A DNA stretch of 64,000 bases, from NCBI GenBank assembly GCA_001557505.1, contig LSAX01000009.1, forward strand, positions 248,001-312,000. Reading direction: 5' to 3'. The DNA comes from Reticulascus tulasneorum. Taxonomy: Eukaryota > Ascomycota > Sordariomycetes > Glomerellales > Reticulascaceae. Below the pieces are notes generated by a model. The model did no database searches, was not told the DNA's origin, and was given only the letters and a program-made list of their open reading frames with translations. Positions 10,842-21,244 of this stretch are shown here, in pieces. Made by a program: the position numbers and the translations under genes. Position 1 is the first letter of the stretch, and every line of letters starts with the position of its first letter.

Positions 10842-12228
10842 ATAACCATCTGGGCTTAGCACTAACCCTACAATATTCCACTCACATGTTACTGAAATTT
10901 GCTGAGCTAGCTTTTACAGTCGGTGATAAGTATATCAGCGTCTACTACATAGTAATTAGGATCGACTCTCGCCCTTGTCACCCCTGTGGCCAAGGGCGCT
11001 ATTGGCGGTCTCAAAGCCCTGCGATTGAACGAGAGAGCGAAGTAGCCAATGGAATAGCAGAATATGACATGAGATTTCAGTCACCACCATCCATATTAGC
11101 CAGTTGCCCATCCGCTAAATCGTAGTACTTTCACCGTATAGATGTGAATTGCGGTTACAGTGAACAGCAGAAGGAAGGCACATGTTAGGCACACGTTGGT
11201 TTAATTGTTTTGGAAATAGAGCTCCAGCTCTATTTTTAGCACTTCTGGTGCTTGTCTCGCCGGAACAAGGATCGGAGTATCTCCCTGCCTAGTAGGGCGA
11301 TGGGAGCACCAAATGAGGCCTCTCCTTTGGGGTATCTTCTACTCAGAGCGTGGTCAGGCCATTGGAGATCAAATCACCAGCTCCTGCGACACACACCAGA
11401 CAATCCGCCGTTTTCTTTTGGGCTTTGTACTTGGTCATTGTAGCTTTACGATCACGAATAGCTTAACCTTTCAACATGCCGAGTGGTTATTATTAGAGTC
11501 GACGAGCCGCCAGAGGAGCTAGCTTCGTCAAATGCGAAGCATGAACTATTCTCCTTGCATCCAAAGCCTGATGGCGCCCAAAGTCCAGTCATCATGAGCA
11601 GCAGTCGCAGGCAATCAAGTCGAGGTGCCCGTTTGGAATACGATCCTTGAGCCTGCCTTCGCCTGGAGCAAAGTCTGCGACTGCTGCGGTTGGTTGATCG
11701 TTTCCTTAGAGTTTGAGACCGCTCTGTGTTATCTGCAAGCGACGTATTTATGCTGCGAAGGTGTCCTGCTAACGGCCCAGCACTCCTCATGTTTCAGCAC
11801 CTCAGTCCAAGTCCTCAAATGGCAGTCGTTTTTTAATTTCGTCGAGAGACATAATCCGAATTTCTTAGTCGACCTCACCATATTCGGCCCGTTACACAAT
11901 TACTCGATTTGCACTAAAGGTACATGTAGTGGCTGTAGTAGACCCTCCCTCAATGTTTCACTATCAAAAGCTTGTGGCTCAAACAAGACAAAGATCAGCT
12001 CTGCGAATATTCAACACCTGTGATGAATTTCGTAGTCTAGGTGATGGCAATGCAGTCTTGGGAAATCTGATATATACTCATATGTAAAAGGATGCAGCTT
12101 AATTATAAGCAGTGCGTCGTCTTCCCACTCCGGATGGACACGAACGACGTCGACTATGCAATATCGAAGCCGAAATAGTTGTCTCTGTCCTTACTTCTAC
12201 TGTGCATTTATCTGACCATTATCCATCC
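10842..12228. other. Intergenic region between two small secreted protein genes
   Basis: About 1.4 kb. It holds two adjacent hairpins (next entry) and unrelated short frames. No convincing gene was seen. The 11240-11800 part has a base composition like coding DNA but no frame with recognisable features, and it could be old transposon debris. Confidence 0.4.
11214..11252. repeat. Two adjacent perfect inverted repeats
   Basis: AAATAGAGCT and AGCTCTATTT (11214-11223 and 11226-11235) form a 10-bp stem with a 2-bp loop. Immediately after, AGCAC and GTGCT (11238-11242, 11248-11252) form a second, shorter stem. They may be a transposon end or a transcription-related structure; neither is established. 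Confidence 0.6.
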
Positions 12229-12810
12229 ATGCATTTCCAGACTGTCATAAGTTTGTTTGCTACCGTTGCGCTCGCGATCGGTGGTGTACGCACCGAGTAC
12301 CATGACAAAGCGGTCTACGATAAGCATATAGCCCCCCAACAGCTGGAGCGCCTGGAGGAGTACCATACCGACAATGCTCAGACTCTCACCCCGGAACAGA
12401 CTGCTGTGATTGAGCGAGCCAAGAAGCTCATCAACGACTTTTTGATTGAAGATATCTATGAACTCAGAGCAACATGCGAGGCAGCCTTTGGCCCTGTCCA
12501 ATGCAAATCCATTCTACATGGTCAGAAGAACAACAAGACCGAACGCAGGGGCTCGATAGTCAACCGAGCACCTACATGCGAATGCGCTGACCAGGATCCA
12601 TACTGCGACGGAGCCCAAATATGCAAGTACAAGTTGGCGGACTGCAGCTTCACAAGTAAGTCATCAGTTGCCCCTTGCCTCCGTGTGGCTTGTGTCTAGC
12701 ATTCCAGTCAAGCACTCGTGGCCTGCTTGGGATAAGTGGCTAACATGAGAATTTTAGACAAGGGCTGCGGCTTCGCAGGATTGTATGTATGCAACGGCTT
12801 GTGCGAGTGA
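12229..12810 (+). CDS. Secreted pre-pro-protein with C-terminal 8-Cys domain
   Basis: Exons 12229-12655 and 12758-12810 (102-bp intron with a GCTAACATG branch site) encode 159 residues. Residues 1-20 are a signal peptide. Residues about 22-100 form an acidic, helix-prone pro-region containing two cysteines. A Kex2-like dibasic site (ERR) lies near residue 106. The last about 45 residues hold eight cysteines, beginning with a CEC motif and ending C-N-G-L-C-E. The exon 2 frame is confirmed because it supplies the last cysteines and an immediate stop. The layout suggests a processed Cys-stabilised peptide exported by the fungus. I do not recognise the family, and target and activity are unknown. 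Confidence 0.75.
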
Positions 12811-13189
12811 ACCGGCCGTTTGCAAATTGGCTACGCTTGTCGGCATCCACCAATATTACACAACAAGCCAATCCTCCTAATCTTGACTACAGAAGTTCAT
12901 GCAATGTTCAGCGCCACCAGCAGTCACCACGCCCCATACAGCAAGCAGGTCGTCTACTACAGCAGTGGCGATCATGCTAATCTGTAGCAAGCTGTCGTAG
13001 TTTCAGAGTCCAATATATATTCATGCTTTTCTCGACAGACCCTCGAGATCTATAACAACACCCAGTCCCTTCTAATAGTAGAATTGGAAGCGCCAGAGTT
13101 TAGTATTTTGCCTTATGTGGCTCCTTTGGGGTCCCCAGTTAAACCTGATTCTTCACTATATCACTGCAGCCCATTAAGCTACATCAATT
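12811..13189. other. Short intergenic region
   Basis: About 380 bp between two convergent genes. Nothing recognisable was seen beyond likely 3' untranslated sequence. Confidence 0.4.
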
Positions 13190-15494
13190 TTAGAAAGAAT
13201 CGAAGTGCAATCCCTCCCAGTCCCAAACCCAGTCTACAGCAACATCTTCTTCCAAGGTTATGTGAAAATCTCCCTGTCCATCTGGCTCATTCCACACCTC
13301 ATCCTCCACAGGCAATCCGGTTACTCCAGCGGACAGAGCAGGTAGATCTGCAAATGCCTGGACCTGAGACTCCCCAGCCACATTTCCGCTGTCACCCGGA
13401 CTGTCTGTATCCTGCACCAGGCGTCCGTATCGTTCCAGTTCCTCCAGAATCGTCCTCTCAGCCGGTAGCAACTTCAAATACGACACCAACTTCTTGAGGA
13501 CACACCAGGTCGCCTCTCCCATCTTCGTTAAGCCCTTTAAGCGATGGGCAATGAATAGTGCCGTTCCTATCCTCTCGATTATCTCTAGCCGCCTTGGCAA
13601 TATACCCTCCTTGTCATGTAGCAACGACGAGCACAGCAATGCGGCAGTGTCGAAGGGACAGAACGATACCATGAAATATTTCACTTTCTCGGGAAAACAA
13701 AGTGTGAAGAACTTCTTTGAGTAATCCATAGCGTTCAGGGCGGCCTCGACGGCACTGGAAAGTAGGCGGCGCGCTTCTATTTCTTCTTCCTTAGTATGAG
13801 ACTCCCATGTAGCAATGCTGGGGCGGACTAGGTGTGGCCTGAGGAGCATGAGGAGCGTCATGTATCCTGTGCAGTGCAGCTGCAATCTCTGGAACGGAAG
13901 ATGGGGATGTTCTGCGTCCCAGCGTTTGTCGGGGCTGTGTAAGCTGAACACTTGAGGTAGACGTGCTAGCCAGTTGCTTACGAATGTAATCATGCTGGAC
14001 TGTTCAGCACTGTTTGGTTTGGAATTAGTCTGTGCCATAAGATTGGAGAGTTGTGTTGCGAGTTGGTTGTCCAGGATCCTGGCGAGGATGGCAGGAGGTA
14101 CCTCGGGTTGTGTGGGTGACTGGTCAAGACGGGCATTAGGTAGCGGAACCGAGTTTTCTTGGATGAAAGGCGGCCGGTTGAAGAACACGGACATGAATCT
14201 TGGGCAGATAAAATTAGCATCAAAGCTCTTATCATCCAGCAGATTAGAGGATGCAAGGCATTGCACGCACTTATCCCATGTATAGAGGGCACACCAAACC
14301 CGTCTCTTCATTTCTTTTTCGAAGTTATTTCCTTCTCGATCCATGTACATGCCTTTCGTGGACGGTTCAGTCTCTCTGTCCTTGGCTGTTGTATAAAGCG
14401 AGACAACACATGCAATGTGACTTACCGATTTCCTGGGCTTCCCGTACCGTAGCACCCAACGAGTGCCAAGAACTCACAAATTCTGCCTCTGATTTGTGCC
14501 ACGTAGCACCGAGAAACAACTGCTGCACTTGCATCAACCCACCCACGCCGGGAGTAAGAAAGCTACACAGTGTTTGCGCTGTATTCTGATACCGAACAGC
14601 CAGGACCTCAACCGATGCCCCGAAATCAGACTCTAGCGTAGATCGAAGGGAGAAGGAGAGAATTTGAGCCGAGTTGGCGCAGATGCGGAGAACCAGACAT
14701 GCAAACGTGAGGGAGACATTGTCCAACGAATTTGGCTGGTTGCGCCGAGTCCACCAATGCAAATAGCGGGACATGAAGGACGGTTGGTGCAAGATGCAGT
14801 AGTGGTAGTTTACGTGTTCAAAGAAGTTTTGGACAAGTTGGTCTGTGTAAGGTCTTGGTGGTACGACTCGGAGAGCTTTATGAATGTGTTCGGGCACCTG
14901 ACTGGCTTGTGGCGCGGTTGATCGCTAAAGGGGGTGAGCCACGTATATTATCAAACTCCCTATGGTAGAAATGGCGCCAATAAGATGAGAAAAACGGAGG
15001 AGAGATGAGATATAATTACCATAGACTGATGAGATGTGATTGCTTGAAATGTATCAAGGTCAAGATATCCAAGAGCCCTCACTGCATTTGCAGCATCGGT
15101 GTTGCTGTCTGTCTCCGGCTCACTAGAGCCGAGTGTAGATCTCTCGACACACCCAATGTTTCTCCTCTTCCGAAGTCTTGAAGTTCGTCAGTCAAGGGTG
15201 GACGTGAAATAGCTCGGAAGAGGCAAGGTTTCCTCACGGTTCATTGGTCTCAGCAGGCTTACCATCTCCGCTTATAATAACCGGGGGACTGAACTGGCAG
15301 AGATGAGCTGAATTCCTCGCCTGACAATGATTACACGGCCATTGGCGGTCACACTAGGGATATAGGGATTAGTGAATAGTAGCGGGCTAGATCTTTGCAC
15401 CAAGCAACTGACCTTCTGCTTCCGTCGCTAGCATTCAACGCATGCCGTTGTCCTTCGACCACCACGGCCTTTTCTCTCGATTGATTGGCTCCAT
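13190..15494 (-). pseudogene. Zn2Cys6 transcription factor with fungal MHR; zinc cluster interrupted
   Basis: Nuclear regulator family. The Zn2Cys6 cluster is readable at 15442-15290 across an intron (15354-15412): C-x2-C-x6-C, intron, then C-x5-C-x2-C-x8-C with the usual RRK basic stretch. However, the codon right after the second cysteine is TAG (15428-15430), and the only nearby ATG (15494) is one base out of frame with the cluster. Downstream exons are intact: an exon ending at 15020, then 14924-14426, 14385-14271 and 14198-13190, joined by introns 14925-15019, 14386-14425 and 14199-14270. These encode about 540 residues of fungal-specific middle homology region, including a WDK..MSVFFNRPP motif. 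I could not join the zinc exon to the next exon in frame with canonical sites, so another lesion or an unseen splice is possible. As read, the gene cannot make a DNA-binding regulator. Confidence 0.65.
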
Positions 15495-16240
15495 TCAGGC
15501 CCAGTCTCAGCCTTGTGTGTTGTACGGGATGGCCAGAACTGCAGCGCTAATGCGTCATAGTTTCCCTTCTTATAGCTCTCAAGTTGCAGAGGTACTTACG
15601 TAATGTCCAGGAAGCCTAAATACGCCGTACGGATTGGATGATCTGCACCTTCTCGTTTGATAGATAGGCAGAGAGTTGCGCGTGGGTTTGTGCTATCCAA
15701 ACCCGGAGCCCGCCTACTAGATCTGCTAGAATTCAGTTACATCGACTTGATACATGTCTTAGTCGGATAGATATCATTCGTGTCGAAGAAGTAACTGTTA
15801 CTTCCAAACAGCAAATGTAGGTTCAAACTAAAGAGCGCGCGTATGTACGAAATTGGCTTGAGCGGGCCGAAACCAAATTGTGGATACAATGATAAGAAAT
15901 TCGACACCCGATATATTTACATTATCGCCGTGCTATTTCAAGTGATACATTGTGTACCTAGACAAAGACGGATATGTTTGCTTAAAAGAGATATCAGTCT
16001 CGGTGGAACCGAACGAGCTGGAGATGGTCGGGTTTGAGGTTAATCTCCGGCTCCTGGTCTCCTGGGCTGTAGTCCGAAGCTCGTCGGGAAACCCGCACAT
16101 TGTCGGGTAACGTCCAGGAGTAGCCTCTGTGATGAACTGACTGCCTCCTGCCGTATACATATATAAATCTCTGATTTTCCCATAGTATCCTGTTAAGATG
16201 ATCATTCATATACGTTCCACAGACTCACTGTTAAAGTGTC
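15495..16240. other. Intergenic region
   Basis: About 745 bp holding the divergent promoters of the Zn2Cys6 gene and the SDR gene. A GTAAGT donor-like site on the minus strand (rc of 15592-15600) might mark a 5' untranslated intron of the regulator. Confidence 0.35.
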
Positions 16241-17041
16241 ATGACACCCAAGATTCCGAACGAAATGGCCGATAATAAGCTCGTTTGGCTCATCACCGGC
16301 GCTAACTCTGGCCTCGGTCTAAAGCTCTCTCTCCATGTTCTCTCTCAAGGGCACACCGTGATTGCTACAGCCCGCAAGCTATCCAAGTTCCCTCAGCCAC
16401 TCAAAGAGCACCCCAATGCAGATCTCATCGAGGTTGAAATCTCAGCTCCCGCTCACGCGATCACCGAAGTCGTTGATACCGCCGTCACCAAGCACGGCCG
16501 CGTCGATGTCCTCGTTAATAACGCCGGTTTCGGGCAAATGGGCGCTGTAGAAGAAGTGACCGAGGAAGAGGCGCGATATCGATTCGATATCAACTTCTTC
16601 GGCCTTCTCAACTTCACCAAAGCCGTGCTGCCGCATATGCGAAAGCAAAAGTCCGGCATAATTGTGCAAGTTTCTAGCGCTGCTGGAATATTCGCCGGAG
16701 AAGGTGACCCCGTACATATTATCGAGCCAGGACTTTTCAGGACCGAGTTCTTGACTGAGGTTGCTGCGGGCAAAAGATCCGGGCAGAGGGTAGACAGCTA
16801 TCTGGATATCGGATCGATACTCGCAAACTACTCAGGAAAACAACCAGGCGACCCGCAGAAGGGTGTAGAACGCATCTTTGAGGTGGTGACAGGGACAGGT
16901 ATGGGAGCCGGGCTGGAAGGAACATTGAGAGTTCCGTTGGGCTCGGATTGTGTTGGAATGTATGAGGCGAAGATTGCGAATTTGAAGGGAGATTTGGAGA
17001 AAACGAGAAGGCTGGCTTTGAGTACGGACTTCGCCGTTTAG
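16241..17041 (+). CDS. Short-chain dehydrogenase/reductase lacking the YxxxK segment
   Basis: NAD(P)-binding Rossmann protein of 266 residues (or 258 if translation starts at the internal ATG at 16265, MADNKL). The cofactor motif TGANSGLG, the VNNAG motif, the helix-4 Asn (FDINFFG) and the catalytic-type Ser in VQVSSAAG are all present. The sequence then goes from AAGIFAGEG straight into DPVHIIEPGLFRTEF, which is the stretch normally found after the active-site Tyr-x3-Lys helix. About 30 residues, including the Tyr and Lys, are therefore absent. The frame is kept and no intron could hide the segment. Similar genes encode roughly 280-290 aa enzymes. The protein can bind a dinucleotide in principle but should lack reductase activity. 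Confidence 0.85.
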   Translation: MTPKIPNEMADNKLVWLITGANSGLGLKLSLHVLSQGHTVIATARKLSKFPQPLKEHPNADLIEVEISAPAHAITEVVDTAVTKHGRVDVLVNNAGFGQMGAVEEVTEEEARYRFDINFFGLLNFTKAVLPHMRKQKSGIIVQVSSAAGIFAGEGDPVHIIEPGLFRTEFLTEVAAGKRSGQRVDSYLDIGSILANYSGKQPGDPQKGVERIFEVVTGTGMGAGLEGTLRVPLGSDCVGMYEAKIANLKGDLEKTRRLALSTDFAV

Positions 17042-17361
17042 CAACATGTCAATACAAGATGCATGATTATATGAATTTGAAAATTAGTGCTAGTTGATCA
17101 AAGATCAGGATATTCAACTTCGATTTACTGTTCACGTACGATGTTTGTATCAAAGCCATAAGTCGACGTGCTAGTTGCGATGAATTTTGCTTACAATATT
17201 AACGAATCTGCAAAAGTACAGACATGTGAGTGCAGGTGAAGCAGTTGGAATAGTCCGATTTAATGGTCACACCGCTCATACTTGCCATATCATGCTCACA
17301 TGGAGTGCCTAAACTTTCCATATACACTTACGCAGCTCAAGTATGTACAGAAGAGCAGTTC

Positions 17362-18858
17362 TCAAGATTGGTGAGAGACAGAGATATTGTCAAACAGCGC
17401 AGAAGTCTGAAACACCCTCACTCCATCGGCTCCCTCGCGACTGAACTCGCTGTCAACACTTATCTTTGCCGCCTTCATATCATCGACAAAAACCTTGATA
17501 TCTGGCCCAACAGCCGTGATGCGCAGGTGGTACTTCGTCCCCGTCTTAACTTTCATCGATGTGGAGGCCAGTTGCACCCATTCTCCCGCGTTCGCAGTGC
17601 CGAGTATGGCCTCTCCCGAGGCATCCAAGCCAGCATAATACCCAACGTAGCTATCGACCCCTTCAGCGAGGTCCGTGGCACGGAAAACAACCCCCGCGTT
17701 GCCTGTAGCGCTAGTTAGGGTGACATCCGCGTCGTAGCGTAGGTCAGCGAAGTTGGTATTAAGCATTGCTTTGCCGCCGTATGAGAACCCAGCATGGAGA
17801 TGGCCATCAGAAACGGACCACAAGCCACCGTAAGTGCTCCAGGCTATCATTTTCCCATCAGCAAAATTGTCCTTGACGAGCATCTTGACGGGTTGGATCG
17901 TCCCGTCGGCGTTGAAGTACATGCGGTCGTAGGCAATCTGACGATGATTCCCATTCGTGTCGCCGAGGGGCCGTCGGTGGTAGACGATGTACCAGATGTC
18001 TGTGTCGGGGATATTAATCACTCCATTGTGGCCAGATCCGGTAGCAACGGCGGGGTCTTGCTCCAACACCTTTGCCAGACGAGGGAACGGACCGAGAGGC
18101 GAGTCGGATATGCCGTAGGAGACGGAGTAGTCTGGCCCTCCCCAGCCGCCTTCGGACCACATGAGATAATACTTCCCATTACGCTTGAACATCTGGGATC
18201 CCTCGACGTAGTTCTGGGGTGTGATCTCCTTGAATTGAACTCCGTCTGAGAATGTGCCTAGGCTGACCATATCTTCGTTGAGTTTCACCACATTGGCATG
18301 GCTATGGCCGCCATAGTACATGTAAGCCTGTCCATCGTCATCGATGAAAACGTCCTGGTCGATTGGTTGCGCACCGTTGTGGTATTTGTCCACCAGCGGC
18401 CTGCCGATGGGGTCCTTGTATGGCCCCTCAGGTCGGTCTGCGACGGCGACTCCAATGCCGCCGTACTCGTCATCGTTCTGGATATCGTTGGCCGCGAAGT
18501 AGAGGTAGTATTTTCCGTTGCGTTTGACTGCAGCCGGAGCCCAAATAGCTCTTTCCGCCCAGGTGAGACTGCCTTCCTTCGTCAGAATATTGGGATGCTT
18601 CGTCCAGTTGATCAGATCTGGCGAAGAAAAGGCATCGAGATACGTTTGCTCGTCATACGGAAATGACGATGTCGCAAAGACCCAATGTTCTCCATTGTAG
18701 AGCTCGGTATCCGGGTCGGCATACCAGCCGTCCACGAACGGATTCCCAGCTTCCGCGGTAGTGTAATCGAGCACTGCGGGCTTGCCCCGACGGAAGTTGG
18801 CTGAGGGGCCCATGCTGCTGAGGCGAGATGCCGCAACGATCCAGGGTTCTATCTTCAT
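17362..18858 (-). CDS. GH43 family glycosidase with C-terminal LamG-like domain
   Basis: Single-exon protein of 498 residues. The five-blade propeller of GH43 (beta-xylosidase/alpha-arabinofuranosidase type) is readable. The general base Asp is in WYADPD, the pKa-modulating Asp in QPIDQDVF and the acid Glu in YVEGSQMF. The last about 160 residues form a beta-rich concanavalin-like/LamG module of the sort appended to several GH43 enzymes. No signal peptide is visible at the chosen ATG, nor in the internal start at Met16 (MGPSANF), so the enzyme looks cytosolic or depends on an unseen upstream exon. It would hydrolyse xylo- or arabino-oligosaccharides; substrate preference is not readable. It is convergent with the SDR gene. 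Confidence 0.9.
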   Translation of the reverse strand: MKIEPWIVAASRLSSMGPSANFRRGKPAVLDYTTAEAGNPFVDGWYADPDTELYNGEHWVFATSSFPYDEQTYLDAFSSPDLINWTKHPNILTKEGSLTWAERAIWAPAAVKRNGKYYLYFAANDIQNDDEYGGIGVAVADRPEGPYKDPIGRPLVDKYHNGAQPIDQDVFIDDDGQAYMYYGGHSHANVVKLNEDMVSLGTFSDGVQFKEITPQNYVEGSQMFKRNGKYYLMWSEGGWGGPDYSVSYGISDSPLGPFPRLAKVLEQDPAVATGSGHNGVINIPDTDIWYIVYHRRPLGDTNGNHRQIAYDRMYFNADGTIQPVKMLVKDNFADGKMIAWSTYGGLWSVSDGHLHAGFSYGGKAMLNTNFADLRYDADVTLTSATGNAGVVFRATDLAEGVDSYVGYYAGLDASGEAILGTANAGEWVQLASTSMKVKTGTKYHLRITAVGPDIKVFVDDMKAAKISVDSEFSREGADGVRVFQTSALFDNISVSHQS

Positions 18859-19861
18859 ATTAGGGACGGCTCATAACGGTTTGGTGGCTAGCGTTGGTGG
18901 TTTGGATCTTGGAGAATTGCTGTCTGGCAAGTGGTATAGAGGATCGCTGCCACACGAGGTGAGCAGAAAGGCATCGTGCTCACGCTGCCACCAGCCGGGA
19001 GCGGCGCCCTTTTAGACTCAATGCACGCATCTTACTTGAATTATACGAAGGAATATGAGAACCTTGCACTTACAGGTTGCGGCAATCGTATGGCTATGGT
19101 ACCAGTGCTGTAGCAACGATGGGTGTGACGATCCTTGAGCTCCACTCGGACAAGGCCACCAGAATGTAAGCACCGCAGGGGCAGATCCCAGGACACAGCG
19201 CCTCAAGAGCGCGTACAGTGCCACTTGTCCTTTGAATGATTACTACGTAGTATATGATCAGAAGGATAATTGAAGGATTTTAGCTCGTGCTGAGGACACC
19301 GCTCGCCTCACCTTGTCGGTTGGGTATGCCAGTAATGTCGTTCCCAAATGCTGAGCCCCAAGAATAGCACGGGGATGGGGGGGCTTCATGAGAATGAGTT
19401 CATCCCTAAAAGCGGGTATGTGCTCTGGTGGGGCGCATGAGCTCATTAGCGGCAACTTTCCCCGCAGTCTCATGGGGTCGTGCCAGAATGCAGCAGCCGT
19501 GGTAGCTACGCAAGTGGCACGGGTTTGTGTAAACAATTTGAACTGCGGCATTGACTGGAAACCATAAGTAATGGTAGAACTGGCGATGGACTCCTTCGCA
19601 GTAGCGTTGGGAGGCGACGGCCACCGTATTGACTATGGGTGTTCTTCCGCCGTTAAACACATCATTGATGGCGCTGCCTCCGGGTGATTTGTCCACAGTA
19701 TGTTTAGCTGCCCGTGGAGGCAAGAGACGGCAATCTCGAATGCATCAGACTTGAGAGATGGAAAACTTGGCATTCCATTCAGATCCGTATCGTCATCAGT
19801 GTACATGGTATAAAACAAACAACGAGCCGCCCATATAATACAATTATTCATGATCCTGATC
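18859..19861. other. Intergenic region
   Basis: About 1 kb upstream of the GH43 gene and downstream of the rhodopsin-like gene. It contains no frame with recognisable features. Confidence 0.5.
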
Positions 19862-21244
19862 TTACACCTTCGCAACCAGTGACAGCGACCGGTTCCCCCG
19901 TCCAAGGTACTCAATCCGCACCGCCTTGGTCTGTATTATCTTCCCAGGGACCGGGTTCAAGCCCAGACCGTCCTTATCAGCCGATATCCGTAGGTTTCCG
20001 TGCTTATTAAGCTCGTCCAGTTCATACTCGAAGTCGAACGCGGCCTCCTTCTGTGTACGAGCCGAGCCGATCGTCACCACCGTGCCATTTTCCGGTTGGC
20101 GGAACCCACGATTCCAAGACGCCGCCTCCTCGTCCGAGAGGAACTGCGGCGGCGCTGGCCGTAAGTCCCGGAAGAGAGCACGGAGAATGGGGATCGAGGC
20201 TGCGATGATTGTCACTGCGCTTTCGGCTGTGCCCCATACCACTAGCTCCACGGTGTTGACTGTGCACTGTTAGTATAGTTCTCGGTCTGGTTGGTTTGAA
20301 ATGCGTACTTATGTCATCGTTTGCAACAGCAGGAATCGTCATTATCTTGACAAAAGAGATGATACCAGCGCTAAATATGACGAGTATTGTCAGCAGACTG
20401 GCACGAGGGGGGGAGGATCAGGCTTCCGCTTACAAGACTCCCATGCTCATGGCGAACAAGACACCAAATTTCTCCTTCTTGTTCATGGTAAGACCCCAGA
20501 TGATCTTCCACGGGAGAACTGCCAATACAATATCCATAGCACCCGAATAGGCTGCAGAGCAGGTTAGCTTCGAAGTTCCAGCAGCGACGTGAGGAACAGG
20601 GCCGACTGACCAGATGCGAACATGTTGTAGATCTTGATCACGTCCTTCGACCAGCAAGTGCCTGCGACACTTGGTCGGAAGGTTTTCTCCACAGGATTGC
20701 ATTGAATCCAGGTAAACAAAATGGCGAGTCCCAGTGCAATGTTCACCGAAAAGATGATGAACCAGATGAAGTACTTCATCCACCTCGCACTCGAGATACG
20801 CAGCAATGTGAAAGCGAAGGACGTCTTGCTCAACGAGGCGGCCAGGATGGAAAATGACCCCGTCAAGTTGGCGACGAGCAGGAGGTCGGGTTTTTTCTCT
20901 TCAGCAATGTCATAAGTGTGCTTCCCGAAGCCAAAACTGATGCTGACTGATAGCATTGATGCCATAATGGCGAGGGCCACCTGCAAAAGCATTAGTCCGC
21001 CCGTAAGTCCAACCGGATATCAAGTTGAACGTACCCATGATGCGATCAGGACGTGGTCATCCGTCCAGAGGCCCCGGTGCCTCAGGAGTTTGCAGTACAA
21101 TCGCAGACACAGAAAACCCGCCGACACGGCAGTCAGCAGCCAGACAGTGAAGTTCAGCTGAGGGCCGTAGTCATCGTGAGGCCGGTTGTCCAACGCTACT
21201 ATGGTCCCGTTGGAAGACGTCGTGATTGATGTGGTCGACGACAT
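19862..21244 (-). CDS. Fungal rhodopsin-like seven-helix membrane protein
   Basis: Integral membrane protein of the fungal rhodopsin-domain family (often loosely called PTH11-like). Five exons join in frame to 385 residues: 21244-21035, 20980-20611, 20551-20434, 20370-20309 and 20259-19862. All four introns are 49-63 bp and GT..AG. Seven hydrophobic segments are readable. The family landmarks are present: RLYCKLLRHRGLWTDDH between helices 1 and 2, GFGKHTYDI, SLSKTSFAFTLLRI, and the WIQCNPVEKTF..GTCW segment before helix 5. The C-terminus (about 110 residues) is hydrophilic and cytosolic. There is no retinal Lys motif of true opsins. The biological role of the family is mostly unknown; a receptor or sensor function is a guess. 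Confidence 0.88.
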
